Shown: positions 45,601 to 53,815, counted from the stretch's first letter. The stretch: DNA of 64,000 bases from Mercenaria mercenaria (GCF_021730395.1 NC_069369.1:60601501-60665500); one strand, 5' to 3'. A program made the numbers and translations. The notes: generated from the sequence alone by a model not told the origin.

Positions 45601-48600
45601 CTATATGTCTATGTTAAATTTGGGACCCCCAGGGCAGGGTCTCTTTTCACCCTAGGGGCATATTTTGAACAATTTTGGTGGAGGACCAAATAGCAATGCT
45701 ACATTACCAAATATCAAAAGCCTAGGCCTTGCAGTTTCAGGCAAGAAGACTTTTAAAGTGTTTTCCTATACAAGTCTATGTAGAACTCGAGACCCCCTTG
45801 GGCAGGGCCTCTTTTCACCCAAGGGTTATAATTTGAACAATTTTGGTAGAAAACCACAAGGCAATGCTACATACCAAATATCAAAGGCCTAGGTCTTGGG
45901 GTTTTAGACAAAAAGATTTTTAAACTTTTTTCCTATATTGTATAACTTATGACCCCTGGGACAGGTCCTCTTTTCACCCCAAGGGCACAATTTGAAAAAT
46001 CTTCATAGAGGACTATTAGATTATGTCTCATGCCAAATACCAAGGCTCTATGCCTTGCGGTTATTGACAAGAAGATTTTTAAAGTTTTTCCTTTCGGTTG
46101 CCGTGGCAACCAGAGTTTATACGGATTTCAATTCTTTAAATAATTTTGAAAGTGGGCCACCCAAGGATCATTCCTGTGAAGTTTGGTATAATTCTGCCCA
46201 GTGGTTTTCAAGAAGAAGACTTTTTTAGAAATTGTTGTCAGATGGACCCACGACGGACGACTGACATGGAGCGGTCACAAAAGCTCACCACGAGCCTTTG
46301 GCTCAGGTGAGCTAAAAATACCTCGTAAATTACAGATCTGGGAAAAAAAAAAGAAACTGACACAATATTACTAATAGATGAGGGTGGAGCAGCAGGTGTG
46401 ATTCTCAAGGGCTTTGGGGATGACACTTTGTAGATCTGGTGCTAATAGTTTAATATTTATTATATAAATAATAATATTTAGTTAGTTTGTAAGACTTGAA
46501 AAAGAAAAAAAATATTATATTTTTCAATAGCCAACATGAAGACCAACCCGAAGCAGACGGAATTAGATACCTCTGATTTCTTGTAGGCTATTCAGGTCAA
46601 TCAATATATCAATTTTAACCTATATTATTTCAATAATACAAAACATCTGCCTTTGCATCATCTATATCCTAATATTTATAGTTGTGAACTAGTCCTCTAG
46701 TTTGCAGGATGTTTATAAACTGTATTTAATGTAAAGTTTGTAAACCGCTAAATTTTATCATCGACGCCCTCACAAGGTATGTAGTGCACTGCGTTGTGGT
46801 CTACAGCCAAAAAATTTGGTATGTTTGAATATGTTTCTCTTAAAAGATTATGTCTGTACTATGGTTTTCAGATGCAATTTTTAGAAATGACATACCCTTA
46901 CATGTATTTTTTTGTCAACTAAATTTGGGAAACTTTTGCCTTCCATTGCAGAAAAAAGCCTACTTTTTCAGCAGGGCACAGACTCTTTTTACTGGAGTCA
47001 GTTTATGCAGGAAAAAAATCCCTGATATGCCTTGAAGCAGTTTATATTACTCTCTGTTATTAAGAATTTCATTACTTTCTGTTATAATGACCATTATTTG
47101 GATTTTAGGCCTAGATTTTCCTAGAAGCAGCAAAATTACCTTCTGTGATAACAGCTATCAGTGGGATTTGCTTGAAGCAGCAAAATTACCTTCTGTGATA
47201 ACAACTATCAGTGGGATTTGCCTTGAAGCAGCAAACATTACCTTCTGTGATAACAACTATCAGTGGGATTTGCCTAGAAGCAGCAAAGATTACCTTCTGT
47301 GATAACAACTATCAGTGGGATTTGCCTTGAAGCAGCAATCATTACCTTCTGTGATAACAACTATCAGTGGGATTTGCCTTGAAGCAGCAAACATTACCTT
47401 CTGTGATAACAACTATCAGTGGGATTTCAGCGTCTATTGCTTCTGTGATGGCAGCTGCAGCAAATCTCGGCGGGACATAAATAACTGTTGCATCACAATC
47501 CGTTGCCTCTTTAGCCTTGGGAAAAAAACATACATGATGATCAATACAGTCTAGACAATGTAAATACAAAATACATATGTATTGTTGTTCACATGATTTT
47601 ACTGTCTTTATTGGCTTTTTTACTTCAGGCGGAAAGTTCACACTAATGTTTTTAATATGTAAATCCTTGAATTACCATATAGCAAATTATAATACATGTA
47701 TATTATATACATTTTTAATAAATATTACTTCATTCACCTTAAATGATGCTAACAAAACAGGTTGACAAGAGTCACAACTCACAAGACAGGTGAATCTGTG
47801 CTACAGACCATCTGACTTTGAACACCACTAGTTTCTTTACTGATTTCAAAAATTTCAGTATAATTGTTGGATGAATATGGACCAACTGCACATAAAGGCC
47901 ATGGCTTTGCAGAGGTTGATCTTACCAAATAAAACCTGCTTTAGCAGTCATCTCTATTAAGCAGTCAACCTGTCATAAGCAGCCAGTATCTCCCATCCCA
48001 AAATGGTCATTCATTCTATAAATTACCTACATTAAGCAGCCACTTGCTTGGGCGCAAGATATCGAACATTTATATTCTTACCTCTAACACTGAGTTAAAC
48101 ACAGGCAGACCGAGATGTTTCTGACCTCCTTTCCCAGGAGAAACTCCACCAACCATCTTTGTCCCATACTCTATGGCCTGTTGACTGTGAAATGTTCCTT
48201 GCTTTCCTGTGAATCCTTGGCAGATGACCTTTGTAGTTTTTGACAACATTAGGTTGGGTCTGGTGGTTGTATATATAGACCTCAGCCCAACTGTCTTTGC
48301 CAAACCTTAAATAACAAATTTTTAACATGCATTTTCTTTTCCTTGTAAAACTTAAGTTCTACAGGTATATCCCCAAACAACCTATTTTCGACCATCTAAG
48401 ATTTTGTATGATAAAATAAGGTTATTATAACAGTAGCTTGATCTGGGATGCAGTATTCAGCTCGAGTGGATTTTGCCAGATCCGGGATCTCACAAGGCGC
48501 GCAAGCGCCGAGTGTGATCCGACCTTGCAAAATCCATGAGAGCCGAATACAAAGTCCCAGATCTAGCTACTGTTATAATGACCCTTTTATTATATACCTT

Positions 48601-51600
48601 TACCATTTTGATTCTTGTTTTGTTCTTGAACGAAATCTTCAATGTTTATCGATATTAATGGCACTTAGTGAAGTTTTTATGTGCGCTATTTATAGAAATG
48701 TGTCGGGTCATGCATATTAATTAATGAAAATAGTCCGGCAACATACAATACGGAAGGTACAATACGGAATTTAAAAGGTACAATACGGAATTTTGTCTGT
48801 TTGATCATATTTTGTTGTGAAATACAAGCCGATTTTTTACAGAATTTATATAGGTATATAATAAAAATCTTTACAAGCCAGATATATCAGTTGCGAGTGT
48901 TTCATTGTTTACAGAACAAGATAGAAACCTATTTTCCTTCAGTTTTGGTACTTGGAATTTCGAAGTTTATATAAATTCCTTTTATGTAGCAGTACCATGT
49001 TTTCAGGAGGTTTTTCTTATTACCAAAAAACCTGCAGGTTTCCTTGGCTACAACCTATTCTTACTTAAACCAATATCCATTATTTATATATCTTTTGCAC
49101 TAAATGTATATACCTTAACCCATGTTTCCTACCAAAATTGTGAAGCAAACTATACATTATTATTTTGACAATGCAATCCATAAGTGTGTCCTTGCAACAG
49201 TTTTCTTCATTTTCAGAGCATTTTGAAATATTCAGCGCATCGAAAGCTTAGCAGTAATGTAATACATTGTCATATATGACAGCTATCAATGTAGCAGATG
49301 TGACACATAGATTGAAGTTCTCTTAAGTTATTGTTCACATGACAAAGTAAAATCGGTAATAAATTGTGTTTTGTGAGAACAACAATGTGCAGCGCTATCT
49401 ACAGGAAATAAATTTTACCTACTTAGAAAGCAGCTTACGTTTCATACCTAATTCAAGAAAACGTAGGCTAATTATTTTTAAATGCTCTCGTCGATCATTT
49501 GACAAAGTAAAATCAGTAATAAATTGTGTACTGCCCAAACTTTTGACAAAATTACATACCCTGCCACTGTCTCAAATTTACATCGCAATAGTTGTTAATG
49601 TCATACTCATGAAATTATTCTAAAAAAACATGGGGGTCAGATGAACTTCAAGGTAAGTGTAAACAAAAGTTTAATATGACAAATTAAAAGTTATTCTATT
49701 TTTGCAAGGATTGTCAAGTATCAGCAACTTAGGAAAAAATCTTGAAAAAGAAATTCTCCAAATTTCACTAGGAGATAACTTCAAATTTGTAATTCATTTG
49801 AATGTCTACCAACTAGAGCTGCTTTTGAGAAAAGCGCATGTCTCCCACAACTGCCTAATCATTTAGATAGGCATTTCTTTTCCATTATGTATGAGTCAAC
49901 CATGTATCATTGGCATCAGTATTTTCGGTAATTCAAGGGCAATAATTCCGAAGTGCCTGGGCTGATTTGGCTAGATATCGAACTTGGCTGAGGATATATT
50001 GGCAAATACATTTTGTTCAAGTTTGGTGAAGATAAGATGAGAATTGTTTGACTTAGAGCACAGACAAGATTTGTGACAGACTGACAGACACACAGACAGA
50101 CGAGAGTAAATCAATATGTCTCCCACACCACTGTGTGGTGGGAGATATAATAAAACTTGAAAGTGAATATGCTACTTGTAAAAAGTTGTTAACATACTAT
50201 ATTAGTATATTGTCCCGATGTGGTTCTGGGACGATCTATGTATGAAAAGAATTGGAACCACTGCTTTACCCTTGCATGATCATAAGAGGCGACTAATAGG
50301 GTCTTAACACTTGGTTTTGCTGTAACTCTGTGATTCCAGCAGGTATGCAAATTTTGATTCCATACCTCATGTTTTTATTTTGATGTAAATGAGATGTGAA
50401 ACCAAAACTTGTAGTCCTGTTTGGCGCCATTTAACCTATACTGTGTTGGTGTGCCGTAAAATCAAATAAATAAATAAATAAATATTAGTATATTGTATCC
50501 TTTCAGGTTCTTGAAGTGTATATATTTAAAGTAGAATAGAAAATAAAATAAAAATTTTGGATTTTGTCTCTAAATTACGATCCGCATGCTTAAATTTATT
50601 TTGTTAAAAAACTCCAGATCTGAGACCCAAACTGTAGCTGGTTTTGGGATTCTGAATTTATCACATGTACGTTATAAATATAACCATTTTCAACAAAGTT
50701 CACAAAAAACATACCTTAGAAGGTTTAAAGTCACAGAAAAGGTCAATAAATAACGATTCTATACCGACTACTTGTTTTCAAAACAGGGCTGTCTAAAAGA
50801 CAGCTTTATCCTCCACTGCTATTATGGATAGCGGAAGGGTTGATGGTATTAAGTGGAAGCATTGACGTTGTTAAGTATATTTTATAGTCCATGTATGACG
50901 ACATCAATGAATCTGAAAATCCTTCAAGGGGTTTAAGAAATACAGAGGGTACACAAAATGAATGGCTCAAACCTTTGACCTTGAGCCAACATGGCTGACT
51001 CATGAGTTCTGCACATCATCTTGATGAGGTGATCATTTGACCCAAGTTTCATGAAAATTCTTCAAGGGGTTTTGGAGATACAGAGCGGACACAAAATGAA
51101 TGACTCAAATTTTGACCTTGAGCCAACATGACTGACTCATGAGTTCTGCACATCATCTTGATGCGGTGATCATTTGACCCAAGTTTCATGAAAATCCTTC
51201 AAGGGGTTTCGAATATACAGAGCGGACACAAAATGGAAGGCGCAAACCTTTGACCTTGAGTTGTGACCTTGACCTTGAGCCGACATAGTTGACTCATGAA
51301 TTCTGCACATCGTCTTGATGAGGTGATCATTTGACCAAAGTTTCATGAAAATCAATCAAGGGGTTTAGGAGATACAGAGCTAAAACCTTTAACCTTAAGT
51401 TGTGACCTTGACTCGACATGGCTGTCTCAAGGGTTCTGCACATTGTTTTGATGAGGTGATCATTTGATCTAAGTTTCATGAAAATTCTTCGAGGGGTTTT
51501 GGAGATACAGAGCAGACACAAATGGAAGGCTCATACCTTTGACCTTGAGTTGTGACCTTGACCTTGCGCCAACATGGCTGACTCATAAATTCTGCATATT

Positions 51601-53815
51601 GTCTTGATGAGGTGATCATTTGACCCAAGTTTCATGAAAATCCATCAAGGGGTTTAGGAGAAACAGAGCGGACACAAAATGTTACAGAAGGACAGAAGAC
51701 GGAAGGAAGGAGACCATTCCTTTAACCCCCCCATCACTCGTAGCGGGGGATTAATGAAGAGTACCTTGCTCAGGTCACAAATGCAATGGTGGACAAAATA
51801 TTGCAGACAAAGTGTTTCAGTTGCCTTTCTATTTTAGGTGTAAAGTATATCTTAGTTAAACTAGAAATACATTCTGCATGCCCACAGGCAGAATGTCGAG
51901 CCCACCAGCACCTTTGGCCTCTAAGTGTGACCTTGACCTTAGACCTAGGGACCTGGTTCTTGCAAAAGACACTCCGTCTCATAATAGTGAACATTCATGC
52001 CAAGTTACATCAAAATTCCACCATGCATGAAGAAGTGAACAAACTTCAATTTGACCTTTGACCCCCAACTATGACATTGACCTTTGAGATAGGAGCATGG
52101 GTTTTTGCATGATACTCCTTCTCATTGGGGTAAACATTCATGCCAAATATAAACAAGATTGGTCCATGCATGTCAAAGTTATGGTCCGGACAAAATCGGA
52201 CAGATGGCACACACGGATGGATGCACTCTCATACACCGACTCGCCGCAAGCGGGCTCGACAAAAAAACTAGCTATTATAGGATCACGTTTATTGTTTAGA
52301 GGCACTGACCTCCACATCTTGGCTAAAAAATGATCTTTCTTTCAAGTTAAAGTTTGGTCATATTATGAACATTAGAATATGAGTTTTTGTTTCTAAACTA
52401 TTTTAAAAATGCCTAATCAAGAAAAATAAGACAACTGCGTCGGGAATCGAACTTGGACCGCCGCAGCAATAAAGAAGTTTTACGTTGTCTTAACCAATAC
52501 CGCTATGTAGGACTTAGTGTTTAATGCGCGTTATATATAGATATTTATAAACGAGGCAGTTTACCTCGAGTTAAAACTTAAAAAAGCGTTTCAAACGTTT
52601 TTCTATTTTCATCGTAAAAAAAGTAAAAACAACTAATTCTCATGTGTTTTCATATAGTCGGTCAGCAATTAAGTTTCAAAACATTCTTAGCCTGCTAAAT
52701 ATCTAAAATGGACCGGTCCATCATTTATTTTGGGCAATACCATTTAATTTTCGAAGGGGTGTTCAGTGACAATTTACTGTCTGAATTGCGAACAGTGCAG
52801 ACCATGATCAGACTGCACTGATGTGCAGGCTGATCTTGGTCTGCACTGGTCGCAAAAGCTGAATCACTTGCCGGCAGCAGGCTAAAGGTTAAGAAACTAG
52901 CATTAATTCCCAGATATCTAAAGAAAGTATTTTGTTGTTGTTAATCGATCTGGAGGCCAGTTCCTGTAAGATATTAATAGTTAGTTATCATACCTTAATG
53001 CCATGGTATTATCTTTCATATTACGTTCTGATTTCAATAAAGCCTGTGTAAGTGACTCAACATAATGCCAATAGGTGCAAGATAAAATTGTCAAATAATC
53101 AGTACTTTATGGAAATCTGATAAGCAGGGAAAACTTTACGCTTTATTTTGGCGTTATTCACGCAGCTGTTTCTTCTGGATCATTTAGATGTTTGTTCTGT
53201 ATGTCTACAACAAACCTCTGTTATACAAGGCTGTATAATGATAGGTTTTATGATGATACCTCACCTGTGTTTACAAAACAACTTTCGGTCTTAACGGGGC
53301 TAGTGGCAGTAGTGCTTTCCAACCAGTACAGTCAATATTGACAATAACAAAAACAATCCACATTATTTTCCATGCATGATCATCGTGCGAATAACAAAAA
53401 TTATCGCCATGACTGTCGTGTGAATAAGGAAAATAATCAGCACGACAGTTGGCGGACAAGGAAAATTATCGGCACGACCGCTGGTTCACACGCTATTAAT
53501 TAACCATCTTTGAAAAAAAATATGCTTAAATACAATTCCATCACTCATACAGTGCTTTTTTATTGCTTTTTATTATATCCAACAGTCTCATAAAAGGCAT
53601 TTCATCACCAATACAGAATTTCTACAGAATAACCTAGGTCGCGAAAACTGGTTTCAAACGAGGCAAAACCATTTTTCCTTGTTACATATAGTATGCTAAC
53701 ATTACACATATATGCGCTTGTATTTCCATAATAAGCATGCCCTACAGAATGTAATAGAAGCACCGGATTCTAAGCTACCTGGCAAATTTGTGAAAATTTT
53801 ACGCGTAGCTGCCAT
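33584..53815 (-). CDS. SUCLG1: Succinyl-CoA synthetase alpha subunit, mitochondrial (nine coding exons)
   Basis: Alpha subunit of the TCA-cycle succinyl-CoA:ADP/GDP ligase, which works with an ADP- or GDP-forming beta subunit in the mitochondrial matrix. Coding exons, 5' to 3': 53,815-53,779; 48,305-48,082; 47,515-47,398; 42,561-42,467; 42,018-41,961; 38,395-38,234; 36,955-36,882; 35,877-35,689; 33,607-33,584. Every junction has GT/AG and the phases agree, giving about 326 aa (the human protein has 346). Residues 1-20 are a basic, acid-free transit-type start. The CoA-binding part has [13 protein letters not shown] and [18 protein letters not shown]. The ligase part has [38 protein letters not shown] and LIGEIGG. 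The phosphohistidine is about His280 in [13 protein letters not shown]. Introns are loaded with repeats. The last exon is the least certain. Confidence 0.95.
33855..34070. mobile_element. TTAA-flanked MITE, copy 1 (split by the hAT-like element)
   Basis: Starts TTAACACTTAGCCTGCTGGC and carries the family core GTGCAGACCAAAATCAGCC, TGCACATATGTGCAGGCTGA and CAGTCCATTTTAGAAATTTAG. Its last bases continue at 35,236-35,248 (GGTAAGAGTTAA) after the inserted element. TTAA is found at both outer ends. Confidence 0.75.
34071..35235. mobile_element. hAT-like non-autonomous DNA element, 1.16 kb
   Basis: Ends TAGTGTTATTTCTAGAGC and GCTCTAGAAATAACACTA are perfect inverts. Flanks GGTAAGAC and GGTAAGAG match in 7 of 8 positions, as expected for the 8 bp duplication of hAT transposases. 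Near the left end a unit of about 24 bp, AAAGGGGCAGGGTGCTG(C/T), is repeated three times (34,090-34,152), and GGGCAGGGCGGGGCG lies near the right end. No transposase frame is present. Confidence 0.75.
35689..35877 (-). CDS. SUCLG1: SUCLG1 exon 8 (active-site histidine)
   Basis: Acceptor ATATGTTAACAG. Codes [52 protein letters not shown] and [11 protein letters not shown], ending GAG|GTAGGT. The His in RRMGHAGAI is the residue phosphorylated during catalysis. Confidence 0.95.
36470..36725 (-). repeat. SINE fragment (Meta-domain type)
   Basis: Read on the minus strand, it shares the order of the body of 23,713-23,955: CATGTGAGGAAGCATGC, CAGAAGGTTATACCCAGG, TACCTTCCACTATCAAAAGC, GGAAAATCGCCAGTTGACC and a TAATTGTGCC tail. 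Lies in SUCLG1 intron 7. Confidence 0.55.
36882..36955 (-). CDS. SUCLG1: SUCLG1 exon 7
   Basis: Acceptor CTGCTTTGTAG. Split Gly, then [15 protein letters not shown] and SEYLRNNNR, ending AGG|GTATGT. IGEIGG is conserved. Confidence 0.93.
37455..37920 (-). repeat. SINE plus a local tandem duplication
   Basis: The first half (37,455-37,685) is a Meta-domain SINE in minus orientation: GGTGCCGGCCCATTATG, GGGGCACCTGGGGTC, GGGAAGTTGCCATATCACC. Its tRNA-side segment (about 37,605-37,765, with GACTAGTAATCCACACA, CAGCCCTAGAAAGGCA, AACCACTCG and GGAGGCCCCTCTAAA) is repeated again at 37,766-37,920 with minor changes. Confidence 0.6.
37915..38115. repeat. Dispersed repeat, related to 51,860-52,265
   Basis: Shares GCAACATGTCGAGCCCGCC (compare GGCAGAATGTCGAGCCCACC), TTGACCTTGACCTTTGAGAT, ATAGGAACCTGGGG, ACTCCTTCTCACTGAGG, AACATTCATGCCGAATATAA and CCATGCATGTCAAAG with the copy at 51,860. 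Confidence 0.65.
38234..38395 (-). CDS. SUCLG1: SUCLG1 exon 6
   Basis: Acceptor TTCTTATTGTAG. Split Gly, then [34 protein letters not shown] and [16 protein letters not shown], ending [19 protein letters not shown] and GGDPFNGT are hallmark blocks. Confidence 0.95.
38960..39470. repeat. Tandem array with TTTAGCTCTGGTGGCCCC units, left part
   Basis: Units of about 120-140 bp with GGATGCTAC(A)G, CAAGTTT(G)GTGA, CATCAA(G)TGGTT and TTTTTAGCTC(T/C)(G/A)GT. The same unit resumes at 40,310-40,960, so the 145 bp array between them appears to be inserted. Confidence 0.55.
39480..40290. repeat. Tandem array, about 145 bp unit, five copies
   Basis: The block GTGAAGTTTGAAGGTCCTGG recurs at spacings of 146, 144, 145 and 136 bp. 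Each unit has CTTGACCTTTGACCTGGTG, ACCCCAAAGTCAGTAGGG, CGTGTACTCAATAAGTACTA and GAGTAAAGTGCCTTCATGC. Ends with CTCCCTTCGGGGGCATAAAA. Short repeating peptides on the minus strand are by-products. Confidence 0.9.
40310..40960. repeat. Tandem array with TTTAGCTCTGGTGGCCCC units, right part
   Basis: Continues the family of 38,960-39,470: CATTATAAGGATACTACAG, ACCAAGTTCTGTGAAGATC and TTTTTAGCTCTGGAGATCC, in about four diverged units. Confidence 0.55.
41030..41775. repeat. Tandem array, about 110-150 bp unit, six copies
   Basis: Units carry TGTTC(C/T)GGGTCACTGTGACC, TTGACCTTTGGCCTACTGAC, CTCAAAATCAATAGGGGTCA, TCTGCTGGTCATGA, ATAGGCCCAAGCGTTCT and GAGTTATCATCCGGAAAC. Lies in SUCLG1 intron 5, directly beside exon 5. 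Confidence 0.85.
41961..42018 (-). CDS. SUCLG1: SUCLG1 exon 5
   Basis: Acceptor GTTTTACAG. Codes [19 protein letters not shown] and a split Gly, ending ATAG|GTAGGT. Confidence 0.95.
42180..42392. mobile_element. TTAA-flanked MITE, copy 2
   Basis: TTAACCCTTACCATGCTAAA at the left and GACAAGGGTTAA at the right; core CAGTGCAGATCACAATCAG, CTGCACAGATGTGCAGGCTG. Same family as 33,855, 44,129 and 52,684. In SUCLG1 intron 4. Confidence 0.8.
42467..42561 (-). CDS. SUCLG1: SUCLG1 exon 4
   Basis: Acceptor CATGTATGCAG. The split Gly plus [15 protein letters not shown] and [16 protein letters not shown], ending AAG|GTACAT. IPQQDM and LxGPNCPG are invariant features of the alpha subunit. Confidence 0.95.
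42940..43975. repeat. Tandem-array element, about 150 bp unit, six copies
   Basis: Outer ends are AAAGACAGCTATATCCCCGC, CACTG and CACTCGTGGCAGTGGATTAA. Units carry GAGTTGTGACCTTGACCTT, GAGCCGACATGGCTGACTC, TTCTGCACATCGTCTTGATG, TCATTTGACCAAAGTTTCAT and CCTTCAAGGGGTTTAGGAG. A second copy of the whole element is at 50,785-51,755. In SUCLG1 intron 3. Confidence 0.85.
44129..44325. mobile_element. TTAA-flanked MITE, copy 3
   Basis: TTAACCCTGCTAAATTTCTA at the left and GGTAATGGTTAA at the right; core AACAGTGCAGAAAAGATCAG, ATCATGATCTGCACTGGTCG. In SUCLG1 intron 3. Confidence 0.78.
44497..46317 (-). repeat. Composite tandem-repeat element, copy B (with nested insertion)
   Basis: Reverse-orientation relative of 6,968-7,985: it begins GGATCATGATGACCCTGAAT, contains about four units with CTTTTCACCC, GGCAATGCTACATACC and TATCAAAGGCCTAGG, and ends GAGCCTTTGGCTCAGGTGAG. 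A separate pair of units (about 44,690-45,335) with GAGGGCCATGATGGCCC, TTCATAAAGATTGGGTCACA and GAGCACTTTGTGCTCTGG interrupts it between AAACAAG and AAAGTAGGTC, as a nested insertion. Confidence 0.65.
46318..47122. other. SUCLG1 intron 3, unremarkable part
   Basis: AT-rich intron sequence with no element or coding frame recognised. Confidence 0.4.
47123..47428 (-). repeat. 52 bp minisatellite copying the exon 3 splice donor
   Basis: Six copies at spacings of 50, 52, 52, 52 and 52 bp. On the minus strand each unit is AAATCCCACTGATAGTTG, TTATCACAGAAG|GTAAT (or GTAAG/GTAAA-like variants) and TTTGCTGCTTCAAGGC. The copy nearest exon 3 is the real exon end (donor after 47,398). Five further donors would lie after 47,346, 47,294, 47,242, 47,190 and 47,140. 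Roughly 30 nt of each unit is exon-derived and 22 nt is intron-derived. Confidence 0.95.
47398..47515 (-). CDS. SUCLG1: SUCLG1 exon 3
   Basis: Acceptor TTTTTTTCCCAAG. Codes [32 protein letters not shown] and LIVVITE, ending GAA G|GTAATG. Its last 30 nt plus 22 nt of intron are copied downstream as a minisatellite. Confidence 0.95.
47930..48050. repeat. Dispersed repeat with TTAAGCAGCCA motif
   Basis: AAACCTGCTTTAGCAGTCAT, TAAGCAGCCAGTATCTCCC and CATTAAGCAGCCACTTGC are related to the block at 14,044-14,140. In SUCLG1 intron 2. Part of a common bivalve dispersed repeat; type unknown. Confidence 0.45.
48082..48305 (-). CDS. SUCLG1: SUCLG1 exon 2
   Basis: Enters in phase 1 and carries 74 full codons from [16 protein letters not shown] through [18 protein letters not shown] to LPVFNSVLE, ending GAG|GTAAGA. 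It holds the end of the transit peptide and the nucleotide-fold loop that binds CoA. Confidence 0.95.
48414..48592. mobile_element. Palindromic MITE, about 180 bp
   Basis: AATAAGGTTATTATAACAG and CTGTTATAATGACCCTTTT are imperfect inverts. Arms continue through TAGCTTGATCTGGGATGC, AGCTCGAGTGGATTTTGCC and the matching TTGCAAAATCCATGAGAGC, AGTCCCAGATCTAGCTA. The centre is GGCGCGCAAGCGCC. In SUCLG1 intron 1. Confidence 0.75.
48600..49800. other. SUCLG1 intron 1, no element recognised
   Basis: AT-rich. A direct repeat of GACAAAGTAAAATC(G/A)GTAAT occurs at about 49,340 and 49,501. Open frames of 85-87 codons here show no recognisable family and lie antisense within the intron. Confidence 0.35.
49805..50155. 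repeat. Dispersed repeat with TGTCTCCCACA ends
   Basis: Near the left end CTGCTTTTGAGAAAAGCGCA and TGTCTCCCACAACTGC; near the right end a CAGACTGACAGACACACAGA run and TGTCTCCCACACCACTGTG, GGTGGGAGATATAAT. Same general design (motif, spacer, short-repeat run, inverted end) as the other bivalve composite elements. Confidence 0.5.
50218..50487 (+). repeat. SINE-like retroposon with AAAT tail, copy 2
   Basis: Near-identical to 31,704-31,976, with the same 3' end CGTAAAATC and an AAATAAATAAATAAAT tail. The high similarity of two copies 18.5 kb apart indicates recent activity of this family. In SUCLG1 intron 1. Confidence 0.7.
50785..51755. repeat. Tandem-array element, second copy of 42,940
   Basis: Ends AAAGACAGCTTTATCCTCC and CACTCGTAGCGGGGGATTAA; about six units with CATGGCTGACTCATGAGTTC, CATCTTGATGAGGTGATC and CTTCAAGGGGTTT. 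In SUCLG1 intron 1. Confidence 0.85.
51860..52265. repeat. Dispersed repeat with CATGCCCACAGGCAG start
   Basis: TGCATGCCCACAGGCAGAA, GTGTGACCTTGACCTTAGAC, ACTCCTTCTCATTGGGGTAA and ATTCATGCCAAATATAAAC, ending GACTCGCCGCAAGCGGGCTC. A shorter copy lies at 37,915-38,115. Confidence 0.6.
52436..52520 (-). repeat. tRNA-like SINE head or tRNA relic
   Basis: On the minus strand CATAGCGGTATTGGTTAAGA (A-box-like) is followed about 40 nt later by GTCCAAGTTCGATTCCCGAC (B box GTTCGATTCC). The arms do not fold into a clean cloverleaf and no acceptor-stem pairing is visible, so this is a retroposed tRNA-like head, not a working tRNA gene. Confidence 0.5.
52684..52892. mobile_element. TTAA-flanked MITE, copy 4
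   Basis: TTAGCCTGCTAAATATCTAA at the left and CAGCAGGCTAAAGGTTAA at the right; core GTGCAGACCATGATCAGAC, ATGTGCAGGCTGATCTTGG. The best preserved copy in the window. In SUCLG1 intron 1. Confidence 0.8.
53355..53480. repeat. Short tandem array, about 33 bp unit, four copies
   Basis: Units vary around CATGACTGTCGTGTGAATA followed by AGGAAAATAATCAG. It lies in SUCLG1 intron 1, about 300 bp inside from exon 1. Confidence 0.65.
53779..53815 (-). CDS. SUCLG1: SUCLG1 exon 1 (start and transit peptide)
   Basis: ATG in a good context (GAAGATGG), reading [12 protein letters not shown], then G|GTAGCT. The split Gly codon completes with the first two bases of exon 2. The short basic start fits a mitochondrial targeting peptide that continues into exon 2. 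Confidence 0.8.

Noticed and set aside
47087-47554. Open frames with a repeating CDNNYQWD-type peptide
   Set aside because: They are antisense readings of the 52 bp splice-donor minisatellite.
52436-52520. Functional tRNA gene
   Set aside because: No acceptor stem or clean anticodon arm; only the internal promoter boxes are kept.
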